Positions 37,308 through 46,756 are shown, counted from the first letter of the stretch. The stretch: 64,000 nucleotides of DNA from JAJVID01 sp963743425 (GCA_963743425.1 CAVUPU010000008.1:70048-134047); one strand, 5' to 3'. Made by a program: numbers and translations. The notes: generated from the letters alone by a model not told the origin.

Positions 37308-37684
37308 TCAAATCCGGAGCGGAGTTCCACAAGGAACTTAAACTCAAGGAGCGATATTCCAAACTGACGCTACTCGGTCTGGCTCAGTTGGACAATCGCG
37401 AGGCCTATGTGATCGAAGCCGCGCCGCCACGCGGGCAGCCTGAAAAGCTCTATTTCGACCGGCAGACCGGACTGCTTGTCCGCATGGATATCGTACCAAA
37501 TCTCGGACAGGAGAAGATGCAGATGCAGGCCTACTTCGAGGACTACCGAGTCGTAGATGGCGTCAAGCTGCCGTTCGCCATTCGCCGCGCGCGTCCGGGC
37601 TTCACGTGGACTTACCAGTTCGACGAGATTAAACTCAACGTCCCGCTGGATGACTCCAGATTCAACAAGCCTGTCGCGCCATAA
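37274..37684 (+). CDS. C-terminal fragment of the di-heme cytochrome gene
   Basis: This frame continues the preceding cytochrome after the frameshift (GLREDTGEALDMIKSGAEF, REAYVIEAAPPRGQPEKLYF) and ends in FDEIKLNVPLDDSRFNKP, the normal ending of such proteins. Together they give about 375 residues. It is not an independent gene. Confidence 0.8.
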   Translation: MREDTGEALDMIKSGAEFHKELKLKERYSKLTLLGLAQLDNREAYVIEAAPPRGQPEKLYFDRQTGLLVRMDIVPNLGQEKMQMQAYFEDYRVVDGVKLPFAIRRARPGFTWTYQFDEIKLNVPLDDSRFNKPVAP

Positions 37685-37834
37685 CAGGTTAGGCGCTTTT
37701 CGATTCGCTTAAATTCAAAAAGTGCAACCACTCCGTCGAGACGCTCACGAGTTGAGTGACGCCTGCTGGCTTCACGGGGATGGCTTTTGCCTCTCGACTC
37801 TGCCTGTGTCGGAGGATTCATAACAACAGGTGGG

Positions 37835-38392
37835 TCAATCGGCGGGCGCGATCACTGCGTCCGCGCGCCGGCTCCTCCGTCTCTTTTCGGCGAACAGGAA
37901 GATCGCTGCGCCAATGATGTTGGCCGCGATGATGACGCCGCTGACCTTGACCGTGAACGACGCCTGGCTCTTCACTTCAACAATCGGGATGACCGAAACC
38001 ACGACGTAGAGCAGGGTCATCAAAAAACCGGAACACGCGGCTATCTGCAGCCAGAGCGGCGGACGAGGCTTGACGCTGCGCAAACCGATGATCGGGATGG
38101 CGAACATCACCAGATAAGTGATCGCGTAAAAGCTTCCCGCCGCGTTCTGCAACAACTGGAAAGCTTCCTGCTCTCCGACGCCGATAATCCCCGCCAGCCC
38201 CATCGCGAGCATCATCGCGCCGACAAAGATGATCGAGTTGACCGGCGTCCGGTATTTAGCGTGCAGCTTCGTGAACCACGCGGGCAGCAGGTGATCCCAT
38301 CCCGCGACCATCGGCAACCGCGTGTTGGCCGTGAAATTGACGCTCGCCTGAGCCAACCGCATGCACATCACCATTAAAATCGTGACGGGCAC
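37835..38392 (-). CDS. Amino-acid permease (APC superfamily), C-terminal fragment
   Basis: This fragment holds helices about 8-12 of an APC transporter (RLAQASVNFTANTRLPMVAG, YRTPVNSIIF, FQLLQNAAGSFYAITYLVM). It continues from 38461-39093 after two frame changes near 38400-38470. Positive-charged KRRRSRR lies near the C-terminus. Confidence 0.75.
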   Translation of the reverse strand: MPVTILMVMCMRLAQASVNFTANTRLPMVAGWDHLLPAWFTKLHAKYRTPVNSIIFVGAMMLAMGLAGIIGVGEQEAFQLLQNAAGSFYAITYLVMFAIPIIGLRSVKPRPPLWLQIAACSGFLMTLLYVVVSVIPIVEVKSQASFTVKVSGVIIAANIIGAAIFLFAEKRRRSRRADAVIAPAD

Positions 38393-38460
38393 GATGATCG
38401 CGGCAAGTGCCGAACGGACGCGAGCCGATGCTCAGGACCTGAGGGATCGGGCCGATCAGA

Positions 38461-39093
38461 TCAATGTTGTCGGGATGGCACTAAAGCCAGCACCGAACTC
38501 GTCCCCAGAATAAACATCACCGCAATGATCGGCGCGGCGATGATCACCGAGCGGTTGATCGTCCGCACAGGGTCGCGGCATTCTCCGGCCAGAATGGCGA
38601 CGTATTCGAACCCGCCCAGCGCGCCGAAACCAAGCTTGCCAAGGATGTTCAAACTGAAGAGCGACAGCGTGGGCGCTGCCATCGCAAAGGGGTGATATTC
38701 CGTGATCGAGCCGCGCGACCAATTCAGGATGGGCAACGCGACAAGCGCAATGAAGATAATGATCATCATCACGCCTCCCACATTGTGCACCCATTTCCCC
38801 ACACTCAACCCGATTGTAGAAATGACGATCAACGACCCGATGATCACAAAGCTCGCGACCATAATGAACCATTTGCTCCCAGCCAGCCACGCAGCGTTCG
38901 GCCCAATCGCATAAGACAAATATGTCGCCACCTGCAAGCCTATCAACGAGGTGAGCACGATCACGAAGAGCCACAAATTCCACGCCACCATAAAGCCGGT
39001 GAATTCGTTGAAACCGAGCTTGGCCCATTGGTACAACCCGCCTTCGAGCGGCATTAGCCGATTGAGGTAAACCACCACGACCGCCGACGGCAC
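38461..39093 (-). CDS. Amino-acid permease (APC superfamily), N-terminal and central fragment
   Basis: This part holds helices about 2-7 (PLEGGLYQWAKLGFNEFTGF; FGALGGFEYVAILAGECRDP, the region that contributes to the substrate site). Coding similarity continues upstream in frame (LGLTDLVLTQILFIIGLSW) to about 39275, and a probable ATG is at 39310 with another frame change between. At least three indels disrupt the gene. The whole gene would be 37835-39310, about 490 residues. The transported amino acid is unknown. Confidence 0.75.
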   Translation of the reverse strand: MPSAVVVVYLNRLMPLEGGLYQWAKLGFNEFTGFMVAWNLWLFVIVLTSLIGLQVATYLSYAIGPNAAWLAGSKWFIMVASFVIIGSLIVISTIGLSVGKWVHNVGGVMMIIIFIALVALPILNWSRGSITEYHPFAMAAPTLSLFSLNILGKLGFGALGGFEYVAILAGECRDPVRTINRSVIIAAPIIAVMFILGTSSVLALVPSRQH

Positions 39094-39361
39094 GTAAAAC
39101 AGCAGAATCGCCAGCAGCCAGAAGACGATGTGCGACGGCCCCAGCTTCGCCGCCGCGCCAACCCAGCTCAGCCCGATGATGAAAAGGATTTGGGTGAGTA
39201 CAAGGTCCGTGAGGCCGAGTTCTTTTTTGAAGACGGCGCTGTGGGCTTCGATGGATTGTTCGGCAGTGCGAAGTTCAGCGGTTGCGGTTGTAGTTATCTT
39301 TCTCTGTCATTAGGAGTCACCTTTTGCGGTTTGCTCACCTGTCTGCGGCAGTGATATCAGC

Positions 39362-39606
39362 TAAAGTTTCTACACAAGTCCGGATTACTCTTTGTGCCGG
39401 AGGCACAGGGGAGATTAGCCGGTGGAGAAACCACCGGATGCAATGGAAAACATCCACCCAGCCCCGGAGGGGCGACAGACGTGACTTCGGTCTGTCGCCC
39501 CTCCGGGGCTGGGAATAGATTTCTCTGGTTCCGGTGGTTACGCTGCGCTCCACCACCGGCTAATCTCCCCTGTGCCTCCGGCACAAAGACATGTGTAGAA
39601 ACTTTA
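39362..39606. repeat. Nested palindrome, family B copy 2
   Basis: Same architecture and core as 36309-36508 (AGCCCCGGAGGGGCGACAGA), with outer arms AGTTTCTACACA and TGTGTAGAAACTT that extend it to about 240 bp. It lies upstream of the permease gene and downstream of the 394-residue orphan gene. Confidence 0.9.
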
Positions 39607-39611
39607 GGATA

Positions 39612-40796
39612 TCATTTTGTCCCAGCACGAAGGTCTGAAAAACAGATGCTGTCGGAGCTAATATCACGCCTTTCCACAACTATCACATTCTCAGCGACAG
39701 CCTCATAGTCATCAGGGTCCTCTACCTTCAGCCAGGACGGATCTCTGGATATTGGAATGTCTGCCTCCGTTAAACTGATTTCGGTTTGCAAAGCATGTTG
39801 TGATCGATCAAGGCTGCCAGTGCAATCAGGTAGGTCGATAGACCCAAGCCATGCCTGCTTGTGCACACTGTAAGATATGCTCATAGACCGAACTGGGCAC
39901 CAAAAGTTTTCCCCCATCAGAAGCCGCACGCTCGGAACAATTTCACTAGGTATATATAAGTGTTCTTGGTTAGGTGTTTGGTTCAGCAAATTGCTGTTCC
40001 ACTTTTGCACAAATACGTCAAAGACTGCCAGTTGCGTAACCCCAAAATCTGGTGAGAGTAGCCAACGACGAGGGTTGCTCGGCAAGGACATATCTTCCTT
40101 TGGCTCTTGGTCAGGTGCAAGTTCCAAATCTAATTTAATCTCCAACGTGTACTCAATCCAGAGGAGCGGGAGTGTAAGTTTCACACCTTTCAAAGACTGT
40201 TTTTGAGATGTTCCAAAAATAATGACATTCTGGCCGAAGGCTGCCTGAACCTGTGCATTGATGCTTGCTCCCCATTCGGAAAAATAATGCTCTATGTCGT
40301 TCTGACTTCCGAATTGTGGGGCTTCTGGCAAATGCAGGCGCTCAACTTCGCGAAATTGTTCTTGAAATGTGGTCACATCCAAGATCCCTAAAGCAGCAAA
40401 GTCTCGCCCTGTATAATAACTGCTCAAGGGAGCATAAAGTTGGAAGGCTTCGCCGAATAACTGAACGAAACCAAAGCATTTGGCTGAACTTGAGTCACCC
40501 TCAATATACGCAACGTGCGCTAGGGGCGGACGAAGCTCATCAATGGAGGGATAGCGCATGTACACCTGCCGCACCGGTGAGGTCCCAGGATTTTGATCGA
40601 GTAAGAATTGGCGGCACGATTCATCAAGAATGCCGATCTCAGGGACGACTACCTGACCAACTGCTGCACACATCTTTAGAGCAAGCTGCCGCATCTCTTT
40701 ACCAACATTGATGCGGGTGTTTCGTAGCGGTGGCCTAAGCCCCTTTTTCGTCTCCCTCTTCTCGATAACTTCCTTCACTTGGCCCTTCGCTTTCAA
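39612..40796 (-). CDS. Orphan protein of unknown function
   Basis: A 394-residue soluble protein from a TTG at 40796; the frame is open further upstream to about 40830, where it meets a transposase remnant, so the true N-terminus may be longer. No domain is recognised. It begins with a basic coiled stretch (KGQVKEVIEKRETKKG), is mostly beta-rich afterwards, and ends near VIVVERRD. It is visibly AT-richer than flanking genes, suggesting recent acquisition. Confidence 0.6.
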   Translation of the reverse strand: MKAKGQVKEVIEKRETKKGLRPPLRNTRINVGKEMRQLALKMCAAVGQVVVPEIGILDESCRQFLLDQNPGTSPVRQVYMRYPSIDELRPPLAHVAYIEGDSSSAKCFGFVQLFGEAFQLYAPLSSYYTGRDFAALGILDVTTFQEQFREVERLHLPEAPQFGSQNDIEHYFSEWGASINAQVQAAFGQNVIIFGTSQKQSLKGVKLTLPLLWIEYTLEIKLDLELAPDQEPKEDMSLPSNPRRWLLSPDFGVTQLAVFDVFVQKWNSNLLNQTPNQEHLYIPSEIVPSVRLLMGENFWCPVRSMSISYSVHKQAWLGSIDLPDCTGSLDRSQHALQTEISLTEADIPISRDPSWLKVEDPDDYEAVAENVIVVERRDISSDSICFSDLRAGTK

Positions 40797-40808
40797 CTCA
40801 GCAACGAG

Positions 40809-41286
40809 ATGTTGGAGCCGTCGCCGTGCAGGAGGCTCAAATCAAGCTTCTGTTCCGCTGACAGATTCTTGACCGAAGCGATGAAGGCTTTTTCCAGCGA
40901 CCCATCATGAGCCCATCGCGCGAACAGTCTTTGTAGATGCCGGTGTAGTGAATTTCCGCTTTGCCATCCGGGCCTTTCTCAATTGGCAACTCTTTCCACT
41001 GCATCCCAGTGTAGAGCACTTTCAGGATGTAGTTGAAAGCTTTGTGATAACCGATCTTGCAATCGGGGCCGCGTTGCGGCAACGCAAATGCGGCAAGATA
41101 AATTTCTCGAACTCTTTCTCGCCCAACTGCACGGGAATGACGTCGTATACAGGCTTTTCTTGCTTTTCTGTTGTTTGACTCAAGTTTGATTTGTGTCCTG
41201 ATGCGATCTCATTACTCCGCCGTTCAGACGCCATCATTACAGGACTCATCTGATTTTTCAAAACTTGCAACCAGTTCTGTCATAAT
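40809..41286 (-). pseudogene. Truncated transposase remnant (IS5/IS4-like DDE type)
   Basis: The N-terminal part of a DDE transposase appears in three frames: EKPVYDVIPVQLGEKEFEKF, then LPQRGPDCKIGYHKAFNYIL with VLYTGMQWKELP, then LFARWAHDGSLEKAF up to LLHGDGSN, which would hold the first catalytic Asp. Two one-base deletions separate the frames, and the rest of the gene is missing. No terminal inverted repeats were found. Confidence 0.72.
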
Positions 41287-41331
41287 CACGATTATACTTT
41301 AGGCGCCTTCAACTCACGTGTTCAATTTGAT

Positions 41332-41892
41332 TCAAAGGATGCGCTCAATCTCGACCGTCGCGTTGTAATCCGGGATGCCGCATTCGGGATCGCGGACGCC
41401 GCGTTTGATAAGCGCGTTGCCCTCAGGCCAATGTACCTGAACGTTACCGGCGGCGATCGGCGCGATACGGCAATGGCCGCGCAATGCGCCGACTTCGCTT
41501 CGAACGACAATCTCGTCGCCATCCGCCAGGCCGCGTCGCCGCGCGTCCTCTTCGTTCATCAACACGTCGTCGCGGCGAGCGCCGTTGAGCGGGTCGCGGT
41601 CGCGATGGACGATGCTGTTGAACTGTTTGCCGCGTCGGGTCGAGAGCCGCAACTTACCATCGTTCGCTGGCGAATCAATTTCGATAACGGAAAATCTGGC
41701 GCGGCCATCGGGCGTCGCAAACTTCGGCGTGATCCGTCCGCCCGCGTCCCGCGTCTCGCACAATCGCTCGCCGCCCCACTGCATCTGGTCGCCGGTCTGC
41801 CTGAGATTTTGAATGCCGTCGTAGGCTGGCGCGGCGCGGGCGATCTCGTCGCGGATCGCCTGCGCGTCGTCGAAATGAATCAGATGCGCCAA
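41332..41892 (-). CDS. FdhF/YdeP-family molybdopterin oxidoreductase, C-terminal fragment
   Basis: This fragment holds the molydopterin-dinucleotide-binding domain of the enzyme begun at 43574: KQFNSIVHRDRDPLNGA, VLMNEEDARRRGLADGDEIV. It follows from the middle fragment after a frame change near 41900. Confidence 0.75.
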   Translation of the reverse strand: MAHLIHFDDAQAIRDEIARAAPAYDGIQNLRQTGDQMQWGGERLCETRDAGGRITPKFATPDGRARFSVIEIDSPANDGKLRLSTRRGKQFNSIVHRDRDPLNGARRDDVLMNEEDARRRGLADGDEIVVRSEVGALRGHCRIAPIAAGNVQVHWPEGNALIKRGVRDPECGIPDYNATVEIERIL

Positions 41893-42610
41893 CTGCAGGC
41901 TTCGCGAGTTCGGCGATCAGCATCGGGATTTCCCATTCGGCCTTCGCTTCGCCGATGCGGCGACCGGGGATTTCGGGGCTGAAAAGTATTCGGCGCTCAG
42001 TCGTCGTTTCGGTCCCGCCGCCGCGTTGTTCGTAGCGCGTCTGCGCGGGCAGCAACAGAACCAGGTCGTTCGGCTCGACGAACATTTGAGGGCTGAGAAC
42101 GATGTCCTGATGGATTCGCGCTGGAACGCGTTCAATCGCTTCGCGAACGAAATCCGGTTCGGGCAGCGTCTCGAGAAAATTTCCTCCGCTGATGTAAAAC
42201 CAGTCGATGCGCCCGTCGTGCGCCGCTTCGATCATTTCAACCGCGTTCAACCCGCGATGCGGCGGAACATCGAATCCCCACAGTTCGCGCATTCGGCCTG
42301 CGCCTTCTTCGTTGACCGCGACGCCGCCTGGAAATTGATTGGGCACGCAGCCGACTTCGGCGCCACCCTGCACGCCCGAATGGCCGCGGATCGGCATCAA
42401 TCCCGACTTCGGCTGCCCGATGAAACCTCGCGCCAGCGCCAGGTCAGACAATTGCGCGCACGTTCGCGACGCCGTCGCAATGCTGCGTGATGCCCATAGA
42501 CCAGACGAAGACCGCCGTCCTGGCTTCGCCGAGCATCCGCGCGAACCGCAACATTTCTTCGCGGCTCGCGCCCGAAGCGGCTTCGAGCAAATCCCAGGAA
42601 TAGCCGCCAA
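41675..42610 (-). CDS. FdhF/YdeP-family molybdopterin oxidoreductase, middle fragment
   Basis: Only about 41910-42470 of this frame is genuine (LSDLALARGFIGQPKSGLMP, IRGHSGVQGGAEVGCVPNQF, WFYISGGNFLETLP); the ends are read out of frame. It continues the N-terminal fragment after a frame change near 42465. Confidence 0.7.
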   Translation of the reverse strand: MAAIPGICSKPLRARAAKKCCGSRGCSAKPGRRSSSGLWASRSIATASRTCAQLSDLALARGFIGQPKSGLMPIRGHSGVQGGAEVGCVPNQFPGGVAVNEEGAGRMRELWGFDVPPHRGLNAVEMIEAAHDGRIDWFYISGGNFLETLPEPDFVREAIERVPARIHQDIVLSPQMFVEPNDLVLLLPAQTRYEQRGGGTETTTERRILFSPEIPGRRIGEAKAEWEIPMLIAELAKPAVGASDSFRRRAGDPRRDRPRRASLRRHSKSQADRRPDAVGRRAIVRDAGRGRTDHAEVCDARWPRQIFRYRN

Positions 42611-43574
42611 GCTTCGCTTTCAATTCATCAAACCCGCTCGCGTATTGTTCGATGAACGAATCGTTCGTCCATCCCTGTTCGATCAGATGTTTGATTACGC
42701 CCGCGATGAACGCCTTGTCGCCGCCGGTGTGAACCTGGAAGAAAGCGTCGGCGATCTTCGTTCCGAACAGCGCGCTCTCGGTGACCGATGGAATCCAGTA
42801 ACGCTCCAGCCCCGGCTCGCGGTAAGGATTGATGACGGCGACGCGCGCGCCCTGCTGTTTGGCGTAGTAGATGTATTTGGTCGTCACCGGCTGGTTGTTC
42901 GGCGTGTTGCTCCCCCAGAAGACGAGCAGGTCGGAGCCGATCCAGTCTTTGTATGAACAGGTCGAAGCCGCCGCTCCGATCGCCTGCTTCAAGGCCACGG
43001 TCGAAGGGGCGTGACAGATGCGCGCGGAGTTATCAACGTTGTTCGTCCCGAAGAACCGCGCGACCTTCTGCGCGACGTAGTAGGCCTCATTGGTCAGTCC
43101 GCGCGAAGTCAGGTAAAAGGCCATTCGCTGCGGTTGGGTCGCAGTCGCGCGCGACGCCGCGATCTTCAATGCCTCATCCCACGTGACGCGCGCAAATCCC
43201 TTCTCGCCCCGCCGCCGCAGCATCGGATAAGGCAATCGCCCAAGCTCGCGCAACTCCGCCGCCGTCATCCGCGCAAGCGCGCCCGCGTCCTCCAGCAGCT
43301 TCACATCGAGCGCGGGGCCGGTGTTGAGCCGCATCAATTCGAGGCGAACCATGCACAGATGCACGCCATCCATCGTGAAATCGCGGACGCCAGCCGTGCC
43401 CAGCGCGCAACCGTCGCAAACGCCCTGCGTCAGGATTCGCCAGGCGAATGGCAATTGATCGCGGTTGCGCCAGATGACCTTCGCCATTTCGAGGTAATGG
43501 TTGGGCTTGACATGCCCGATGCCGTTCGGCGCGAGGCTGACCCAATTCGATCTATTCCAGATTGTCATTATCAC
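42444..43574 (-). CDS. FdhF/YdeP-family molybdopterin oxidoreductase, N-terminal fragment
   Basis: A 376-codon fragment with CDGC (residues 53-56), FARVTWDEAL, SARICHAPSTVALKQAIG and GSDLLVFWGSNTPNNQP, typical of the formate-dehydrogenase-H-like FdhF/YdeP family. Joined with the next two fragments it gives about 750 residues, the family length. These cytoplasmic Mo/W-bis-MGD enzymes often have unknown substrates; YdeP is linked to acid resistance, others to formate oxidation. Absence of fdh partner subunits nearby favours a YdeP-like role. It reads toward 41332 as one broken gene. Confidence 0.8.
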   Translation of the reverse strand: MIMTIWNRSNWVSLAPNGIGHVKPNHYLEMAKVIWRNRDQLPFAWRILTQGVCDGCALGTAGVRDFTMDGVHLCMVRLELMRLNTGPALDVKLLEDAGALARMTAAELRELGRLPYPMLRRRGEKGFARVTWDEALKIAASRATATQPQRMAFYLTSRGLTNEAYYVAQKVARFFGTNNVDNSARICHAPSTVALKQAIGAAASTCSYKDWIGSDLLVFWGSNTPNNQPVTTKYIYYAKQQGARVAVINPYREPGLERYWIPSVTESALFGTKIADAFFQVHTGGDKAFIAGVIKHLIEQGWTNDSFIEQYASGFDELKAKLGGYSWDLLEAASGASREEMLRFARMLGEARTAVFVWSMGITQHCDGVANVRAIV

Positions 43575-43624
43575 ACTGAATTGAAGCGAACATCGTGACG
43601 AACGATTAAGATGTTGAAGTCAGC

Positions 43625-44089
43625 CTACCCCGCCGAGAATGCTTTGACCTCGCCGGGTTTGCGGAGCATCTTGTTCACTTCGCCGAGATGCATCTCCTCC
43701 TCCGCAATCATCCGGCGCGCATACTCTTCGAGCATCACCGAGCGGTCGCGCGTCAGGTCGAGCAGCCTCTTGTAGAGCGCCAGTCCGGCCTTCTCAGCCT
43801 CGAGCGCCTCCAGCAAGATGTCGTTGGTCTCGTGCTTGTGGGTTTCGAGCAAAGCGCCGATCTTCAACGATGGGTGTTCGCCCAAATGTGTCACCAACTC
43901 GCCGGCCTGGTGCGCGTGAGCTAAACAAATCTCCGCTTCACTGCGCAACCAGCTCACAATCGGAATGCGGCTGTGGCCGTAAACCATAAGCGAATAATGC
44001 GTATAGCGCACCACTCCGGCCAGCTCCGCTTCCAAAATCTCATTCAACAATGCGACCACTGCCGCCTTATCAAATTCCTGTTTTGACAT
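43625..44089 (-). CDS. Bacterioferritin/ferritin-like di-iron protein
   Basis: A 154-residue four-helix protein with carboxylate ligand patterns LEAELAGVVRYTHY, EAEICLAHAHQAGEL, LEAEKAGLALYKRLL and IAEEEMHLGEV, as in bacterioferritin and related ferritin-like proteins. The start at 44089 follows a strong GAGGAGGT site; a longer frame to 44125 is unlikely. Iron storage or oxidation in the cytoplasm is the family role. It lies 50 bp before the molybdoenzyme gene on the same strand. Confidence 0.85.
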   Translation of the reverse strand: MSKQEFDKAAVVALLNEILEAELAGVVRYTHYSLMVYGHSRIPIVSWLRSEAEICLAHAHQAGELVTHLGEHPSLKIGALLETHKHETNDILLEALEAEKAGLALYKRLLDLTRDRSVMLEEYARRMIAEEEMHLGEVNKMLRKPGEVKAFSAG

Positions 44090-44263
44090 AATTACCTCCT
44101 CGTTTCTATGATAAGCCGCTCTCAACTACCATGTGCGTTTTGCCAGTTAACGATACTACCAATCCGGCGCCCGATACAAAGCCCGGCTCAGTAAAGTCTA
44201 TCCGCCCTCGTTGTGTTAAACTGGCGCTGTCAATCCTCAAAACGCGTCAGTGGGTATAGAGGC

Positions 44264-45433
44264 ATGAATGCGCAGAGGCACAAAATAATCGCTGCGTCGG
44301 CGCTCTGGGCGCTGATGATCGCCGCCAACACCGGCGCGCGCGCGGACGTGCTCCATCTCAAGCTCGACGATCAGATCACCCCGGCGAGCGCGGAGGTCAT
44401 CGTGGCGGCCATCGCGCGCGCCGAGCGCGACAATTCTTCGGCGCTCATCATCACGCTCAACACGCCGGGCGGATTGGAGACTTCGATGCGCGAGATCATC
44501 TCGCGGATCATCTCCTCGCGCGTTCCCGTCATCGTCTACGTCGCGCCGAGCGGCTCGCGCGCGGCCTCAGCCGGATTCGTCATCCTCATCTCCGCCGACG
44601 TTGCGGCGATGGCGCCGGGCACGGCTACCGGCGCGGCCCATCCGGTTCTGATCGGCGGCGGCGAGACGTCCAAGACCATGACCGAAAAGATCGTCAACGA
44701 CGCTGCGGCCTACGTCCGCAGCCTGGCCGAAAAGCGCAACCGCGACCCGCAGGTGGCTGAATTGGCTATCCGCGAGAGCCGTTCGTTCACCGACCGCGAA
44801 GCGCTGGATAAACGCCTGATCGAGATCATCGCGCGCGACGAGTGGGATTTGCTCGCGCAATTGAACGGGCGCGCCGTGACGCGCTTCGACGGCAGCCAGA
44901 AGGTTCTGCAAACCGCCAATGAAAAACTGACGCCTTTCGTACCGACCTTCAGGCAGCGCCTGCTGATGTGGCTGGCCGATCCGCGCATTGCGTTCGTGCT
45001 CTTCGCCATCGGCATGCTCTGCGTCTATTTCGAGTTTCAACATCCGGGTCTAATTGCGCCCGGTGTGGTCGGCGCGCTGGCGATGGTGCTGGCGCTCTAC
45101 GGCTTTCACATGCTGCCGATCAACGTGACCGGCGTGCTGCTGATCGCCGTGGCGCTGGCGCTCTTCGTGCTGGAAGCGAAAGTTCAGGGCTTCGGCGTTT
45201 TGGGATTGGGCGGCATTGTGGCGGCGGTGATCGGGTCGCTCATCCTGATCGACGTTCCGAACCCTGAGATTGAGACTGCCGCTCGGCCTGGTGCTCGCCG
45301 TGGTCATTCCGTTCGCGCTGATCATGATCGTGATGGTCAGGCTGGCGCTGCGCGCGCGCCATACCAGAGTCGCCACGGGATTGGCCGGAATGATCGGATT
45401 GAAAGGACGGGCCGAAACGGCGATCGATCCTGA
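44264..45433 (+). CDS. nfeD: NfeD-family ClpP-class membrane serine protease, N-terminal fragment
   Basis: Residues after a signal sequence (about 1-28) carry the ClpP-like SDH protease core: LNTPGGLETSMREI, SGSRAASAGFVILISADVAAMAPGTATGAAHPV, then a hydrophobic multi-pass region (about 235-330). An extra T in GAGATTGAG near 45272 breaks the frame, and the rest follows in 45270-45602. NfeD proteins cleave stomatin-like partners; a slipin gene lies just downstream, as expected. Residues after about 335 in this frame are artefact. Confidence 0.85.
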   Translation: MNAQRHKIIAASALWALMIAANTGARADVLHLKLDDQITPASAEVIVAAIARAERDNSSALIITLNTPGGLETSMREIISRIISSRVPVIVYVAPSGSRAASAGFVILISADVAAMAPGTATGAAHPVLIGGGETSKTMTEKIVNDAAAYVRSLAEKRNRDPQVAELAIRESRSFTDREALDKRLIEIIARDEWDLLAQLNGRAVTRFDGSQKVLQTANEKLTPFVPTFRQRLLMWLADPRIAFVLFAIGMLCVYFEFQHPGLIAPGVVGALAMVLALYGFHMLPINVTGVLLIAVALALFVLEAKVQGFGVLGLGGIVAAVIGSLILIDVPNPEIETAARPGARRGHSVRADHDRDGQAGAARAPYQSRHGIGRNDRIERTGRNGDRS

Positions 45434-45602
45434 AGGCCGCGTCTTCGTGCGCGGGGAGCTGTGGCGGGCGCGCTCGCAGACGAAGATAGCGGCGGGCGAG
45501 AACGTGCGCGTCGTCGGAGTGGAAGGATTGACGCTCGAAGTTGACCTGGCTGAAAGAGACGTCGCGGTCGCGCCCAAACAGGCCTCCGCAATTGACCAAT
45601 AA
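45270..45602 (+). CDS. nfeD: NfeD C-terminal (OB-fold) fragment
   Basis: Continues the NfeD gene: RLPLGLVLAVVIPFALIMIV membrane helix, then the NfeD OB-fold domain (GLKGRAETAIDPEGRVFVRG, GENVRVVGVEGLTLEV). Together with the preceding fragment it forms a protein of about 445 residues, typical for long NfeD. Confidence 0.85.
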   Translation: MRLPLGLVLAVVIPFALIMIVMVRLALRARHTRVATGLAGMIGLKGRAETAIDPEGRVFVRGELWRARSQTKIAAGENVRVVGVEGLTLEVDLAERDVAVAPKQASAIDQ

Positions 45603-45631
45603 ACGCTGACGCAAAAATTCTGAGGCGTAAC

Positions 45632-45721
45632 CATTTTCCGTTTTCCATATGTCATATGTCATTTGTCATTGAAGAAGATCAGTTCCGGCAATGACAAATG
45701 TCATATGGAAAACGGAAAATG
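45632..45721. repeat. Inverted repeat, family C copy 1
   Basis: Arms CATTTTCCGTTTTCCATATG and complement enclose CAATGACAAATG-type inner arms. It fills the space between nfeD and the slipin gene. A related copy is at 46621-46756. Confidence 0.85.
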
Positions 45722-45778
45722 AAAATACGTCGGAATCTTTGCCTGATTGTTTACAGCATCCAGAATAGGAGAATATCT

Positions 45779-46585
45779 ATGTCAGAATTCCTGACCCTCC
45801 CGGTTATAGCGGTCGCAATCCTCTTGCTCTACCTCCTGAGCGTGATCAACATCATCCCGGAATACGAGCGCGGCGTGATTTTTCGTCTGGGACGCTTGCT
45901 GCCCGAAGCCAAAGGGCCGGGACTGATCCTGGTCTTTCGTCCGATTGACCGCATAGTGCGCGTCAGTTTGCGAACGGTGGCGATGGACGTGCCGCCGCAA
46001 GACGTGATCACGCGCGACAACGTCACGGTCTCAGTCAACGCCGTAGTCTACTTCCGCGTGCTCGAACCGCGCCTCGCCATAGTCGAGGTCGAGAACTACC
46101 TCTACGCCACTTCGCAATTGGCCCAGACCACGCTGCGTTCGGTGCTTGGCGAGGCGGAATTGGACGAGTTGCTGTCGGCGCGCGAGAAGTTGAACGCGCG
46201 GCTCCAGGATATACTCGACCGCCATACCGACCAGTGGGGCATCAAGGTCTCGCTGGTCGAGATCAAAGCGGTTGATCTTCCGCAGGAGATGCGGCGGGCC
46301 ATGTCGCGGCAGGCCGAAGCCGAACGCGAGAAGCGCGCCAAGATCATCCACGCCGACGGCGAGTACCAGGCCGCCGAGAAGTTAGTCCAAGCGGCGAACG
46401 CCATCGCCGCCGAACCCGTCGCGTTGCAGTTGCGCTATCTGCAAACGCTGACCGAGATCGGCGTGGAGCGAAACACGACCGTCGTCTTCCCGGTTCCCAT
46501 CAATCTGCTCGAAGGATTCTTCAAACGGGGTGGAACTCTGGACGCCGTCGCATCGAAGGAGCGTGAGCCGGTAGGAGCCGTGTGA
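45779..46585 (+). CDS. Slipin/stomatin-like SPFH membrane protein
   Basis: A 268-residue SPFH protein from the ATG at 45779, which follows AGGAGA; an in-frame start at 45698 would lie in the palindrome. It has one N-terminal membrane helix (about 8-27), the PHB core (EYERGVIFRLGRLLPEAKGPGL, DVPPQDVITRDNVTVSVNAV) and a helical part with RQAEAEREKRAKIIHADGEY. It forms oligomeric rings in membranes and is the usual substrate or partner of NfeD. Confidence 0.9.
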   Translation: MSEFLTLPVIAVAILLLYLLSVINIIPEYERGVIFRLGRLLPEAKGPGLILVFRPIDRIVRVSLRTVAMDVPPQDVITRDNVTVSVNAVVYFRVLEPRLAIVEVENYLYATSQLAQTTLRSVLGEAELDELLSAREKLNARLQDILDRHTDQWGIKVSLVEIKAVDLPQEMRRAMSRQAEAEREKRAKIIHADGEYQAAEKLVQAANAIAAEPVALQLRYLQTLTEIGVERNTTVVFPVPINLLEGFFKRGGTLDAVASKEREPVGAV

Positions 46586-46620
46586 TCGCTAAGGCGAACT
46601 TTCTGAGGTGTAATCGCCTA

Positions 46621-46756
46621 CCATTTTCCATATGATTTTCCATATGATATTTGACATTTGTCATTGTCCCGGAAATCACCCAATGTTCATTGGGAATTGA
46701 ATGATCTGACCTGCAGGCAATGTCAAATATCAAATATCAAATGGACAATGGTAAAT
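46621..46756. repeat. Inverted repeat, family C copy 2
   Basis: Arms built on CATTTTCCATATG and ATTTGACATTTGTC and their complements, related to copy 1 upstream of the slipin gene. It lies between the slipin and the convergent HhH gene. Confidence 0.8.
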
